A stretch of 64,000 nucleotides of DNA from Pseudomonas sp. UBA5706 (GCF_002419965.1 NZ_DIHC01000029.1:32493-96492); one strand, 5' to 3'. Positions 1 through 8,266 are shown, numbered from the stretch's first letter. A program made the numbers and translations. The notes: generated by a model not told the origin, from the sequence alone.

Positions 1-271
1 TGCCTTCGTGATCGTGCACACGCAAATCGTCGGCCACCTTGCCACACAGCCAGAAGCCGAACAGCATGGTGACGCCCAGCATCAGCCAGTAACCCCAGTC
101 AGGAAGCATCTGCCATAGCGGGATGAACGGCACGGCCACCATGGAGCCCCAGGTACCTGGCGCCTTGGGCAAGGTACCTGAACCAAAACCAAAGGCCAGA
201 AAGTGCCAGGGGTTGGTCCACACCGATGGCGGAACGTTTTCCGCCGGGACTTGATTAGGATGATCTGTCAC
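1..271 (-). CDS. pgpA: Phosphatidylglycerophosphatase A, N-terminal part (cut by window edge)
   Basis: PgpA is an inner-membrane enzyme that dephosphorylates phosphatidylglycerophosphate to phosphatidylglycerol. About 90 N-terminal residues are visible; the gene runs off the left edge. The segment WHFLAFGFGSGTLPKAPGTW, with the family GSG...PGTWGS signature, is followed by hydrophobic stretches consistent with membrane helices. I chose the GTG at 271 because it gives MTDHPNQVPAEN and overlaps the thiL stop as GTGA, a usual translationally coupled junction. Its position downstream of nusB-thiL matches other pseudomonads. The catalytic C-terminal part cannot be assessed. Confidence 0.85.
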   Translation of the reverse strand, partial: MTDHPNQVPAENVPPSVWTNPWHFLAFGFGSGTLPKAPGTWGSMVAVPFIPLWQMLPDWGYWLMLGVTMLFGFWLCGKVADDLRVHDHEG

Positions 272-1233
272 CGTGTCTCCCGAAAATGTTGATAACCCCG
301 AGTCAACGGAGTGACGTCCTGCCCTCGATCGTCGATTAATCCCACGCCCTGCCCTTCGACCACCCGACCGATCACAAAAATCGGCCAGCCAGCGGCAACC
401 AGGTCAGCCAGCAATGATGCCGGGAGCGTGAACGCGAGTCTGTAGTCGTCGCCGCCGCTGAGCGCGGCATTGAGCGCTTCGTCGGCGTTGAAAAATGCCA
501 GCAGCGCGTCAGACATTGGTACCTTGTCACGCTCTACCAACAAGCGTACGCCGGAAGCCGACGCGATGTGTCCGCAATCGGCGAGCAGCCCGTCGGAGAT
601 GTCCAGCGCCGATGTCGCCTTGCCGCGCAACGCCTGCCCCAGGGCCAACTGAGGTTGCGGCGACCAGTAGCGCGCCAGCAACGCCTGTGTGGTAGACGCC
701 TCGGTGCTGCGCTGGTTCAACACCAACGGCAGCGCGCCAGCGCCGTCACCCAAGGCGCCCCCGACACACAGCAGATCCCCCGGCCGGGCGCCGCTACGGG
801 TCAGCGCCTGCCCCGTCGGGACCGTACCGAAAACCGTCACGGTCAGGCTCAAAGGGCCGCGCGTGGTGTCGCCGCCAATCAGGCGCATGGAGCAGCCTTG
901 GGCCATCTGGTTCAAACCGCGGGCGAATGCCTGGAGCCAATCGGCGCAAACCTCCGGCAAGGTCAGGGCAAGGGTGAATGCGAGGGGACTTGCGCCCATG
1001 GCTGCCAGATCACTGGCAGAGACGCCGAGGGCACGCTGGCCCAGCAGGAAGGGATCACAGACCTCGGGGAAATGCACCCCGGCGACCAGTGTGTCGGTGG
1101 AGATTGCCAGCTGTTCGCCGGGGTTCATCGACAACAGGGCGCAGTCGTCGCCGATCCCCAATGCGACGCCCATGCCTGGCTGCGCACACGGCGCAGCGGC
1201 AAAGTAATTGCGGATCAGCTCGAACTCGCCCAT
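268..1233 (-). CDS. thiL: Thiamine-monophosphate kinase ThiL
   Basis: ThiL phosphorylates thiamine monophosphate with ATP to give thiamine pyrophosphate, the last step of cofactor synthesis, in the cytoplasm. The 321-residue protein is normal family length. The N-terminal MGEFELIRNYF and the metal/ATP-binding motifs GIGDDCALL (about residue 27), STDTLVAGVHF, GGDTTRGPLSLT (about 120) and SALDISDGLLADCGHIA (about 210) of the PurM/ThiL superfamily are all present. The stop overlaps the pgpA GTG by 4 bp, and nusB ends 36 bp upstream. Membership of the rib-nusB-thiL-pgpA run is typical of pseudomonads. No TPP riboswitch is visible in the short upstream gap. Confidence 0.95.
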   Translation of the reverse strand: MGEFELIRNYFAAAPCAQPGMGVALGIGDDCALLSMNPGEQLAISTDTLVAGVHFPEVCDPFLLGQRALGVSASDLAAMGASPLAFTLALTLPEVCADWLQAFARGLNQMAQGCSMRLIGGDTTRGPLSLTVTVFGTVPTGQALTRSGARPGDLLCVGGALGDGAGALPLVLNQRSTEASTTQALLARYWSPQPQLALGQALRGKATSALDISDGLLADCGHIASASGVRLLVERDKVPMSDALLAFFNADEALNAALSGGDDYRLAFTLPASLLADLVAAGWPIFVIGRVVEGQGVGLIDDRGQDVTPLTRGYQHFRETR

Positions 1234-1269
1234 GGCATCAACGCTGGAGGATCTGGAGGCCCAGACGCC

Positions 1270-1770
1270 TTAGCGCTTGTGAGCCTTGACTTCGACTTCG
1301 CGCAGACGCGGAGCCAGCTTGTCGAGCACGCCGTTGACGAACTTGTGACCGTCGGTGGAGCCGTAGACTTTCGCCAGCTCGATGCCTTCGTTGATCACCA
1401 CACGGTACGGCACGTCAATGCGATCGATCAGTTCCCAGGTCGACAGCCGCAGTACGGCCAGTTCAACCGGGTCCAACGCTTCGATGGTGATGTCCAGGCA
1501 AGGTGTCAGCGCCGCGTCGATCTCGACCTTCTTGGCCGGGACCCCGTGCAGGATTTCACGGAAGTAGGCCGCATCGACATCACTGAAGTCGTTGTCGACC
1601 CGAAACTGCGCTTCGATTTCATTCAACGACTGCTTAGCCATGTACCACTGATAGAGCGCCTGCATGGCGAGCTTGCGGGCAGCGCGGCGTTTTTCACTCT
1701 TTGAGGGCTTGCCAGCGTCGGCCGGGCGAGGGTCGCGCGGGTTGAACTGATCGCTATCGTCGTTAATCAC
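1270..1770 (-). CDS. nusB: Transcription antitermination factor NusB
   Basis: NusB is a small all-helical RNA-binding protein that pairs with NusE (ribosomal S10, encoded in this window by rpsJ) on boxA RNA to prevent premature termination in rRNA operons. The 166-residue product contains RRAARKLAMQALYQW (about 28-42), the hallmark N-terminal helix of the family, and ends with VNGVLDKLAPRLR. The first 25 residues (polar, charged) are a Pseudomonas-type extension. The start overlaps the ribH stop by 4 bp (ATGA), so translation of ribH, nusB and probably thiL is coupled. Confidence 0.95.
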   Translation of the reverse strand: MINDDSDQFNPRDPRPADAGKPSKSEKRRAARKLAMQALYQWYMAKQSLNEIEAQFRVDNDFSDVDAAYFREILHGVPAKKVEIDAALTPCLDITIEALDPVELAVLRLSTWELIDRIDVPYRVVINEGIELAKVYGSTDGHKFVNGVLDKLAPRLREVEVKAHKR

Positions 1771-2243
1771 TTGGCCTCCAACTGCGCCAACAGGCTGACC
1801 ATCTCGATGGCGGACAGGGCAGCTTCTGCTCCTTTGTTACCGGCCTTGGTGCCGGAACGCTCGATGGCTTGTTCGATGGAGTCAACGGTCAGCACGCCGA
1901 AGGCAACCGGCACACCGAACTCCATGGAGACCTGAGACAGGCCCTTGGTGCACTCGCCAGCCACGTATTCGAAGTGCGGGGTGCCGCCACGAATGACTGC
2001 GCCCAAAGCAATGATCGCGGCGAACTCGCTGCGTTGAGCGACCTTCTGCACGACCAGGGGGATTTCGAACGCGCCCGGCGCGCGGATGATGGTGATATCG
2101 CTTTCGCTCACGCCATGGCGAACCAGGGCATCAACGGCACCGCTCACCAGGCTTTCGACGACGAAGCTGTTGAAGCGGCCAACCACCAGGGCATAGCGAC
2201 CTTGGGGGGCGATGAAGGTACCTTCGATGGTCTTCAGGGTCAT
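1767..2243 (-). CDS. ribH: 6,7-dimethyl-8-ribityllumazine synthase
   Basis: Lumazine synthase condenses 5-amino-6-ribitylamino-uracil with 3,4-dihydroxy-2-butanone 4-phosphate, the penultimate riboflavin step; the enzyme forms large hollow oligomers. The 158-residue protein carries GRFNSFVVESLVSGA (substrate site), RAPGAFEIPL, ALGAVIRGGTPHFEYV with the conserved catalytic-region His, and FGVLTVDSIEQAIER. It lies downstream of ribBA, whose product supplies one of its substrates, with a 147-bp gap that holds a perfect 10-bp hairpin. The gene is also called ribE in Pseudomonas annotations; I use the E. coli-neutral symbol ribH. Confidence 0.96.
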   Translation of the reverse strand: MTLKTIEGTFIAPQGRYALVVGRFNSFVVESLVSGAVDALVRHGVSESDITIIRAPGAFEIPLVVQKVAQRSEFAAIIALGAVIRGGTPHFEYVAGECTKGLSQVSMEFGVPVAFGVLTVDSIEQAIERSGTKAGNKGAEAALSAIEMVSLLAQLEAK

Positions 2244-2278
2244 TCGGCTGAGTCTCGTGTTCTCGTATTAAAGAGCAT

Positions 2279-2305
2279 GCAAGCGCGCATCAGGCGCGCG
2301 CTTGC
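2279..2305 (-). repeat. Intercistronic hairpin between ribBA and ribH
   Basis: A perfect inverted repeat with 10-bp arms (2279-2288 and 2296-2305) and a 7-nt loop, rich in GC. In the direction of transcription it is followed by TGCTCTTTAAT, which is too weak a U-tract for a confident terminator. It could stabilise the upstream ribBA message or cause partial termination before ribH-nusB-thiL. Confidence 0.45.
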
Positions 2306-2390
2306 AGGGATTTTAGGCCACGAATCGGCGACCGCAGGGACAAAAACCGTGGAAGCATCGGTGCTTGCACGGTCTATCGACTGCCGGTCT

Positions 2391-3482
2391 TTATTCGGAG
2401 GGCACGTATTCTACAACTTCCAGATCGAAACCGGATATCGCGTTGAACTTCATTGGCGAACTCATCAGGCGCATTTTTCGTACGCCCAGGTCGCGAAGGA
2501 TCTGCGAACCGGCACCGACGGTGCTGTAAGTGGTCGGCACCTTCACCGGCGCAGCACCTGCGGTTTCCCGGACATGGGCCAGGACGGCGTCGCCATCGAG
2601 GGGGTGACCGAGCAGCAGAACCACGCCACTGCCCGCCTCTGCCACCGCAGTCATGGCGGCGCGCAGGCTCCAGCGGCCCGGCTGTTTGACCAACAGCAGG
2701 TCGCGCAGCGGGTCCATGTTATGCACGCGAACCAAGGTTGGCTCTTCTGCGCAGATCTTGCCCAGGGTCAGGGCCAGGTGAACGTCGCCTTCGACCGAAT
2801 CGCGGAAGGTCACCAGGTTGAACTGGCCTTGTTCGGTATCCAGCGGCTGCTCGGCAATCCGCTGAACGGTACGCTCGTGGATCATTCGGTAATGGATCAG
2901 GTCGGCAATGGTGCCAATCTTTATGTTGTGTTCAGCAGCAAACGCCTCGAGTTCTGCGCGACGGGACATGGTGCCGTCGTCGTTCATTACCTCACAGATC
3001 ACACCCGTAGGCTCGAAGCCCGCCATGCGCGCCAGATCGCACGCCGCTTCGGTGTGGCCTGCGCGGGATAAGGTGCCGCCTGCCTGGGCCATCAGCGGGA
3101 AGATGTGGCCAGGGCTGACGATGTCATCGGCCTTGGCGTCCTTGCCAGCAGCGGCCTGCACGGTACGCGCGCGGTCGGCAGCGGAAATCCCGGTGGTCAC
3201 GCCTTCAGCGGCTTCGATGGAAACAGTGAACTTGGTGCCGAAACCCGAGCCGTTGCGCGGCGCCATGAGTGGCAGTTTCAGGGTTTCGCAGCGCTCGCGG
3301 GTCATGGGCATGCAGATCAACCCACGGGCATAACGCGCCATGAAGTTGATGTGCTCGGCCCTGACGCACTCGGAGGCCATGATCAGATCGCCTTCATTTT
3401 CGCGATCTTCGTCATCCATGAGGATAACCATCTTGCCTTGGCGAATGTCTTCAACCAGTTCTTCGATGCTATTGAGCGCCAC
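2391..3482 (-). CDS. ribBA: 3,4-dihydroxy-2-butanone 4-phosphate synthase fused to a degenerate GTP cyclohydrolase II domain
   Basis: The N-terminal half (about 1-200) is a full RibB domain: ILMDDEDRENEGDLIMASE with the acidic metal-binding cluster, GTKFTVSIEA, and SPGHIFPLMAQ...GHTEAACDLARMAG. RibB converts ribulose 5-phosphate to the four-carbon unit used by RibH. The C-terminal half (about 205-363) has the overall GTP cyclohydrolase II layout but lacks the three zinc-binding cysteines: where active enzymes read VRVHSECLTGD followed by C-D-C, this protein reads VRVHNMDPLRDLLL. Only one Cys (KICAEEP) is near. I therefore expect RibB activity alone, with a separate RibA elsewhere, as is usual in pseudomonads. 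Confidence 0.93.
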   Translation of the reverse strand: MALNSIEELVEDIRQGKMVILMDDEDRENEGDLIMASECVRAEHINFMARYARGLICMPMTRERCETLKLPLMAPRNGSGFGTKFTVSIEAAEGVTTGISAADRARTVQAAAGKDAKADDIVSPGHIFPLMAQAGGTLSRAGHTEAACDLARMAGFEPTGVICEVMNDDGTMSRRAELEAFAAEHNIKIGTIADLIHYRMIHERTVQRIAEQPLDTEQGQFNLVTFRDSVEGDVHLALTLGKICAEEPTLVRVHNMDPLRDLLLVKQPGRWSLRAAMTAVAEAGSGVVLLLGHPLDGDAVLAHVRETAGAAPVKVPTTYSTVGAGSQILRDLGVRKMRLMSSPMKFNAISGFDLEVVEYVPSE

Positions 3483-3499
3483 TCGGCACCCCCTTCGAT

Positions 3500-4171
3500 T
3501 CAGGATTTGAGGTAGCCGTTGGCGGCCAGAAAGCTTTCGCTGATGTTGCCACCCTGTGCCGGAGTCGGATCGGCAGCCTTGTCACCGAGCAGCAGACGCT
3601 CCAGGTAACGCGCCAGCAGGTCCACTTCCAGATTGATCTTACGGCCCGGGCGATAGTCGCCCATGATGGTCTCGGCCAGCGTGTGCGGCACGATGGTCAG
3701 TTCAAACTCGGCGCCGTTGACGGCATTCACGGTCAGACTGGTGCCGTCGACCGTGATCGAGCCTTTATGCGAGATGTACCTGGCCAGCTCCCGAGGGGCG
3801 CGCATGCGGAACTGGATCGCACGCGCGTTTTCTTCACGGGACAGCACTTCGCCGACGCCGTCGACGTGACCGCTGACCAGATGCCCCCCCAGGCGAGTGG
3901 TCGGGGTCAGGGCCTTTTCCAGATTCACGCGGCTGCCGGTCTTCAGATCGACGAACGCGGTGACGTCCAGGGTTTCGCGGCTCACATCAGCCCAGAAACC
4001 GTCGCCAGGCAGTTCGACGGCGGTCAGACACACGCCGTTGACCGCAATGCTATCGCCGAGCTTGACGTCGGAAAGGTCAAGTTTGCCGGTCTCTACATAA
4101 ACGCGGACGTCGCCACCTTTAGGGGTCAGGGCGCGGATGCTGCCAATGGATTCGATAATGCCGGTAAACAT
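3500..4171 (-). CDS. ribE: Riboflavin synthase, alpha chain
   Basis: Riboflavin synthase dismutates two molecules of 6,7-dimethyl-8-ribityllumazine into riboflavin and the pyrimidine precursor. The 223-residue protein shows the family start MFTGIIESIGSI and the internal duplication of two lumazine-binding barrels: SIAVNGVCLTAVEL in the first (about 43-55) and GSITVDGTSLTVNAV in the second (about 136-150), linked by LGGHLVSGHVDGVGEV. The gene sits 17 bp upstream of ribBA and 46 bp downstream of ribD, so the pathway genes appear co-transcribed. It is named ribC in some Pseudomonas annotations. Confidence 0.96.
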   Translation of the reverse strand: MFTGIIESIGSIRALTPKGGDVRVYVETGKLDLSDVKLGDSIAVNGVCLTAVELPGDGFWADVSRETLDVTAFVDLKTGSRVNLEKALTPTTRLGGHLVSGHVDGVGEVLSREENARAIQFRMRAPRELARYISHKGSITVDGTSLTVNAVNGAEFELTIVPHTLAETIMGDYRPGRKINLEVDLLARYLERLLLGDKAADPTPAQGGNISESFLAANGYLKS

Positions 4172-4217
4172 GGGTCCTCCGGGAGAACAAGGCCAGCGCT
4201 AAAAGCGAAAGCCGGAA

Positions 4218-5357
4218 TTATACGCTCGGGTCGAGGGCAGGTACTGCAGTGACTCGCCAGTCACTGCCCACGGCGCGCATGTCGATGATTTTCAACGCCA
4301 GTGCCTCGCTCATCTGCGCCAGCGGCAACTCCAGCAACGGACGCGCGGATGAACCCATGAACTTGCCTGCCACGAATATCTGGAATTCATCGACCAGCGC
4401 CTGGCGGGTGAACGCACCGGCAAGCTTGGGGCCGGCTTCGACCAGAACATCGTTTACGCCGCGTGTTGCCAGCTCGGCCAACAGTTTGCGCAGGTCGACA
4501 TGCCCGCCGCTGCTGGGCAGCGCTAGCAATTCGTGCCCCTGCGCCTGATAACGCTCGCGGGCGGACGCCGCCGCGCAGGTCGCAACCAATGCATTACCAG
4601 CCCTGAAAAATGGCGCATCCAGAGGCACACGCAGGCGACCATCGACCAGCACGCGCAACGGCGTACGCGTCACGGCCAGCGCGGTCAGTTCCGCGTCCAG
4701 GCCCAGTTCATCGGGGCGCACCGTCAGACGGGCATCATCAGCCAAAATGGTGTCGGCGCCAGTCAGCACCGCACTCGATTGCGCCCGCAAACGCTGGACC
4801 GCCGATCGCGCTTGGGGGCCGGTAATCCATTTGCTCTCGCCACTGGCCATCGCCGTGCGACCGTCGAGGCTCATCGCCAGCTTGACCCGCACATACGGCA
4901 GGCCATGTTCCATACGTTTGAGAAAACCCTTGTTGATCGCCCGCGCCTCGCTTTCCAGAACGCCGCTCTGCACGGCGATGCCGGCATTCATCAGTCGCAG
5001 CAGGCCACGCCCGGCGACATCGGGATTGGGGTCTTGCATCGCCGCGACCACGCGACCGACCCCGGCATTGACCAGCGCGTCGGCACATGGGGGGGTTCGC
5101 CCGTGATGACTGCAGGGCTCAAGCGTCACATACGCCGTGGCGCCTTTGGCTTTTTCGCCGGCCTGACGCAGCGCATGGACTTCGGCATGAGGTTCGCCTG
5201 CGCGCACGTGCCAGCCCTCGCCCACCACTTCGCCCTCGCGCACGATCACGCAGCCGACCCGAGGGTTGGGGTGTGTGGAGTAGACACCCTTACGCGCCAG
5301 CTCTAGCGCCCGCGCCATATAAAAGGCGTCGAGCACATTTTGCTCTGTGGTGAACAT
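4218..5357 (-). CDS. ribD: Bifunctional pyrimidine deaminase/reductase RibD
   Basis: RibD deaminates and then NADPH-reduces the pyrimidine formed by GTP cyclohydrolase II. The deaminase domain (about 1-145) has the zinc site HAEVHA (His57, Glu59) and PCSHHGRTPPC (Cys82, Cys91). The reductase domain (about 150-379) begins VKLAMSLDGRTAMASGESKWI, as in the family, and contains GPKLAGAF. Total length of 379 residues is standard. I chose ATG 5357; a GTG at 5363 overlapping the nrdR stop (GTGA) would add two residues and is almost equally plausible. The gene follows nrdR directly, as in most proteobacteria. Confidence 0.94.
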   Translation of the reverse strand: MFTTEQNVLDAFYMARALELARKGVYSTHPNPRVGCVIVREGEVVGEGWHVRAGEPHAEVHALRQAGEKAKGATAYVTLEPCSHHGRTPPCADALVNAGVGRVVAAMQDPNPDVAGRGLLRLMNAGIAVQSGVLESEARAINKGFLKRMEHGLPYVRVKLAMSLDGRTAMASGESKWITGPQARSAVQRLRAQSSAVLTGADTILADDARLTVRPDELGLDAELTALAVTRTPLRVLVDGRLRVPLDAPFFRAGNALVATCAAASARERYQAQGHELLALPSSGGHVDLRKLLAELATRGVNDVLVEAGPKLAGAFTRQALVDEFQIFVAGKFMGSSARPLLELPLAQMSEALALKIIDMRAVGSDWRVTAVPALDPSV

Positions 5358-5359
5358 GC

Positions 5360-5824
5360 TCACTCTTTAACCGGCTCGCGGGCCAGTCGGTCGATTTCTT
5401 CGCGAAATTCGTTGAGGTCCTGGAACCGGCGATACACCGAAGCAAAGCGGATGTACGCCACTTCGTCGAGTTTCTGCAGCTCGCCCATCACCAGCTCGCC
5501 GACGATCAAGGACTTGACCTCGCGCTCGCCGGTCGCTCGCAGCTTGCTCTTGATGTGCGCCAGCGCCGCTTCCAGCCTTTCAACGCTGACCGGACGTTTC
5601 TCCAGCGCGCGTTGCATACCGGCGCGCAGCTTTTCTTCATCGAACGGCTGACGGCTGCCGTCCTGCTTGATCAGCCGGGGCAGAACCAGTTCGGCGGTTT
5701 CGAAGGTGGTAAACCGCTCGCCGCAGGCAACGCATTCACGACGGCGGCGAACTTGATCGCCTTCGGCGACAAGGCGCGAGTCAATGACTTTGGTGTCGTT
5801 GGCACCGCAAAAGGGACAGTGCAT
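5360..5824 (-). CDS. nrdR: Transcriptional repressor NrdR
   Basis: NrdR senses (d)ATP through an ATP-cone and represses ribonucleotide reductase genes. The start at 5824 gives MHCPFCGANDTKVIDSR, the invariant beginning of the family; an in-frame start 57 bp further up would add a tail not seen in homologues. The zinc ribbon uses Cys3, Cys6, Cys31 and Cys34 (CPFC...CVAC), followed by RFTTFE and the ATP-cone (about 49-139, KQDGSRQPFDEEKL...). Length 154 is typical. It heads the rib-nusB run; no nrd genes are in this window, so its NrdR boxes should lie elsewhere. Confidence 0.96.
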   Translation of the reverse strand: MHCPFCGANDTKVIDSRLVAEGDQVRRRRECVACGERFTTFETAELVLPRLIKQDGSRQPFDEEKLRAGMQRALEKRPVSVERLEAALAHIKSKLRATGEREVKSLIVGELVMGELQKLDEVAYIRFASVYRRFQDLNEFREEIDRLAREPVKE

Positions 5825-5987
5825 GGTGGCAGGCAACAAAAAAAGGGAGGGCCATGGTAGCGCATCCCGCCCGCAAGACAAGTCTCGGGCTTTGAGGTAT
5901 ATAGACGCGCACCCGGTGCAGCCAAATCCGTCGCCCTCGGCGATACTGCGTCATCCCACCCGTCTTCCTGATTTGCTGGAGCTGTTC

Positions 5988-6440
5988 ATGTCGCTACGTT
6001 CGCTTGCTGTCATCAGCCTGCTCGGTTTGCTCGCCGCCTGTAGCTCCACAGAGCCGCCCAAATCTGCAGCCCCTGCCAAGCCTGCGCCCAACGCGATCAA
6101 GCTGCCCGAGGGCCCCGGTCCACTGCTGCCCTACCAGCGGCAGATAAGCGGTCAGCTGCTTGGCATCCCGGCGGGGGCTGAAGTCGAATTGGCGCTGCTG
6201 GTCATTGATGATCGCAATCGTCCGCAGAAGCTGCTGAGCAGCACCAAGCTCACGGGCAATAATCAATCGTTGCCGTTCCAGTTGCGCTTCAACCCCGAGG
6301 CCTTCCCCATAGGCGCCAGGGTAGAGTTGCGCGGACGTGCCAGTCAGTCCGGACAGTTGATTCTGCATCTGCCATCGGTACTGATCTCCAAACCTGAAAC
6401 CCAATCGCTGGGCCAACTGCAACTTTTCAAGATGCCATGA
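5988..6440 (+). CDS. YbaY family outer-membrane-type lipoprotein
   Basis: A 150-residue predicted lipoprotein. The signal peptide MSLRSLAVISLLGLLAAC ends in a lipobox with the lipidated Cys at 18, followed by SS and a Pro/Ala-rich linker. The mature part, ISGQLLGIPAGAEVELALLV...RNRPQKLLSS...LPFQLRFNPEAFPIGARVELRGR, matches the all-beta YbaY domain (type III secretion-pilotin-like fold). Function is not established for the family. The start was chosen for the signal peptide. It ends by overlapping the next gene's ATG by 4 bp and runs opposite to nrdR across a 163-bp divergent gap. Confidence 0.83.
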   Translation: MSLRSLAVISLLGLLAACSSTEPPKSAAPAKPAPNAIKLPEGPGPLLPYQRQISGQLLGIPAGAEVELALLVIDDRNRPQKLLSSTKLTGNNQSLPFQLRFNPEAFPIGARVELRGRASQSGQLILHLPSVLISKPETQSLGQLQLFKMP

Positions 6441-7090
6441 CACCACCGCCTCAGCTGCAAGCCGCGTTGAGCGAGCTATTGGGCGATGCTCGTCTGGTCG
6501 CCGAGCCGCTGCCGGGTACTGATCTGAAGCTGTGGTTAATCGACGCGCTGAACATGGATCGCGCGTTCAACGCGCAAGAAACCCGCCGCATTTTGCACGA
6601 GCCCCCCTACTGGAGTTTCTGCTGGGCCAGTGGGCTGGCACTGGCGCGGTTTTTTGCCGCGCAGCCGCAGTGGGTCCAAGGCAAGCGCGTGCTGGACTTT
6701 GGCGCTGGATCGGGTGTGGCGGGCATTGCGGCAATGAAGGCCGGCGCGCTGGAGGTCGTGGCGTGCGACCTTGATCCGCTGGCGATTGAGTCCTGTAAGG
6801 CGAATGCACAGCTCAACGGGGTGACGCTCGGCTATTGTGCGGATTTCTTTGCCGAGGCAGACCGCTTCGATCTGATTTTGGTGGCAGACGTGCTCTATGA
6901 CCGCGCCAACCTGCCGTTGCTCGATCAGTTTTTGACTCGCGGCAAGGCGGCACTGGTGGCCGATTCGCGGGTGCGGGATTTTCAGCATCCTGCTTATCAG
7001 CGATTGGGCATTGTTGAAGCACTGACCCTGCCGGATCTGGCCGAGCCGTGGGAGTTTCGGCGAGTGAGCCTTTATCACGCAGTGCGATGA
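6437..7090 (+). CDS. Class I SAM-dependent methyltransferase (ETFB-lysine/PrmA-like)
   Basis: A 217-residue Rossmann-fold methyltransferase. The SAM-binding motif I VLDFGAGSGVAGIAA lies at about 85-99, followed by the acidic ribose-binding loop VVACDLDPLAIESCKAN and DLILVADVLYDRAN. The upstream segment ILHEPPYWSFCWASGLALA resembles the N-terminal part of METTL20/PrmA-like protein methyltransferases, so a protein substrate is possible, but this is inference. Its ATG overlaps the lipoprotein stop (ATGA), which implies co-translation. A long inverted repeat follows the gene. Confidence 0.8.
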   Translation: MTPPPQLQAALSELLGDARLVAEPLPGTDLKLWLIDALNMDRAFNAQETRRILHEPPYWSFCWASGLALARFFAAQPQWVQGKRVLDFGAGSGVAGIAAMKAGALEVVACDLDPLAIESCKANAQLNGVTLGYCADFFAEADRFDLILVADVLYDRANLPLLDQFLTRGKAALVADSRVRDFQHPAYQRLGIVEALTLPDLAEPWEFRRVSLYHAVR

Positions 7091-7103
7091 TCACGACAGG
7101 CAC

Positions 7104-7168
7104 TGCTTCTGACCGCAGGCGGTGGAACTCCGCTTTGCTCTCAGGGCCTGCGGCCAGAATCAGAAGCA
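7104..7168. repeat. Imperfect long inverted repeat downstream of the methyltransferase gene
   Basis: Arms 7104-7120 (TGCTTCTGACCGCAGGC) and 7146-7168 are complementary over 17 bp, with a 6-nt bulge in the right arm and a 25-nt loop. No U-tract follows on either strand, so it is not a classic terminator. It may stabilise the 3' end of the lipoprotein-methyltransferase message or be a REP-like relic. Confidence 0.5.
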
Positions 7169-7271
7169 ACCATGCGCATCATCCATTTGCGTGCAGATCT
7201 CGCGCCCCGCTTCCGACAATGCCCCCGGCCCTTTATAGTTGCCGCCAATGAGTCTTTTTTCGAGAGTTGCG

Positions 7272-8144
7272 ATGAGCCAGGACACGCCGTACATCTTCGA
7301 TGCGACCACTGCCACGTTCGATCAGTTGGTCATCGAGAATTCGTTTCACAAACCCGTGCTGGTAGATTTCTGGGCCGAGTGGTGCGCGCCGTGCAAGGTG
7401 CTGATGCCACTGCTGCAGCAGATAGCCGAGAGTTATCAGGGCGAGTTGCTGTTGGCCAAGGTCGATTGTGACGCCGAGCAGGACATCGTCGGGCGCTTCG
7501 GCATTCGCAGCCTGCCAACCGTGGTGCTGTTCAAGGACGGCCAGCCCGTCGATGGTTTCGCCGGGGCGCAACCGGAGTCCGAAATCCGCAAACTGCTTGA
7601 GCCGCATGTGAAGCTGCCGCCTCCGGCTGCGGCCGATCCCTTGCAAACGGCCCAGGCGATGTTTGCCGAGAGCCACTTCGCCGAAGCGCAAGCTGTTCTG
7701 CAGACCATTCTGAGCGAGGACAACACCAACGCAGCGGCACTGATTCTGTATGCGCGTTGCCTGGCAGAGCGTGGTGAATTGACTGAAGCCCGCAGCGTGC
7801 TGGATGCGGTTAAAGGCGATGATCATAAAGCGGCGCTGGCAGGCGCCAAAGCCCAGTTGACCTTCCTTGCAGAGGCGGCTGCGCTACCGGATGTCGCCGA
7901 CCTCAAGGCCCGTCTGGCGCAAAACCCGCAGGACGACGAAGCGGCCCATCAACTGGCGATTCAGCAACTGTCCCGTCAGCAATACGACGCTGCGCTGGAG
8001 GGCCTGCTCAAACTGTTCATCCGCAACCGCAGCTACAACGAAGGTCAGCCGCACAAAACGCTGCTGCAGGTGTTCGACCTGCTGGGCAACGATCACCCGC
8101 TGGTGACGACCTATCGCCGCAAGCTGTTCGCGGCATTGTACTGA
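7272..8144 (+). CDS. ybbN: Thioredoxin-TPR protein, YbbN/CnoX-like co-chaperone
   Basis: A 290-residue protein with an N-terminal thioredoxin domain (about 5-110) and a C-terminal TPR-like region (about 115-290, repeated AEAQAVLQ/AERGELTEARSVLD helices). E. coli YbbN (CnoX) is a chaperedoxin that passes clients to GroEL/DnaK but has a redox-dead SQHC site. Here the site is WCAPC (Cys38, Cys41), so a dithiol reductase activity is plausible. The start MSQDTPYIFD was preferred to an in-frame ATG 33 bp upstream because homologues begin there. The gene has its own upstream gap and is followed by a REP pair. Confidence 0.88.
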   Translation: MSQDTPYIFDATTATFDQLVIENSFHKPVLVDFWAEWCAPCKVLMPLLQQIAESYQGELLLAKVDCDAEQDIVGRFGIRSLPTVVLFKDGQPVDGFAGAQPESEIRKLLEPHVKLPPPAAADPLQTAQAMFAESHFAEAQAVLQTILSEDNTNAAALILYARCLAERGELTEARSVLDAVKGDDHKAALAGAKAQLTFLAEAAALPDVADLKARLAQNPQDDEAAHQLAIQQLSRQQYDAALEGLLKLFIRNRSYNEGQPHKTLLQVFDLLGNDHPLVTTYRRKLFAALY

Positions 8145-8177
8145 CGTCGCGACTCAGCAGACTGCCCCTCCTCCCTC

Positions 8178-8266
8178 TGTGGGAGCGAGTCCATTCGCGA
8201 AAAATCGCGCAGCCGATACAATGCGTCGTCTGGAATGCATCGCGAATGAATTGGCTCCCATAGGAG
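8178..8266. repeat. REP palindrome pair
   Basis: Two inverted copies, 8178-8200 (TGTGGGAGCGAGTCCATTCG...) and 8240-8262 (...GAATGAATTGGCTCCCATA), with a core of GGGAGC / CATTCGCGA, separated by about 40 bp. This is the common Pseudomonas REP (repetitive extragenic palindrome) form lying between convergent genes. Such pairs are mobilised by REP-associated tyrosine transposases, none of which is in this window. Confidence 0.82.

Noticed and set aside
568..1704. Long open frame opposite thiL-nusB (378 codons)
   Set aside because: It is antisense to two well-supported genes, rich in Arg/Gln/His as expected from complementary high-GC codons, and has no domain resemblance.
2244..2390. Possible FMN riboswitch between ribBA and ribH
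   Set aside because: The gap lacks the conserved RFN box (AGGGTGAAATTCCC type) and is too short to hold the element; only a simple hairpin is present.
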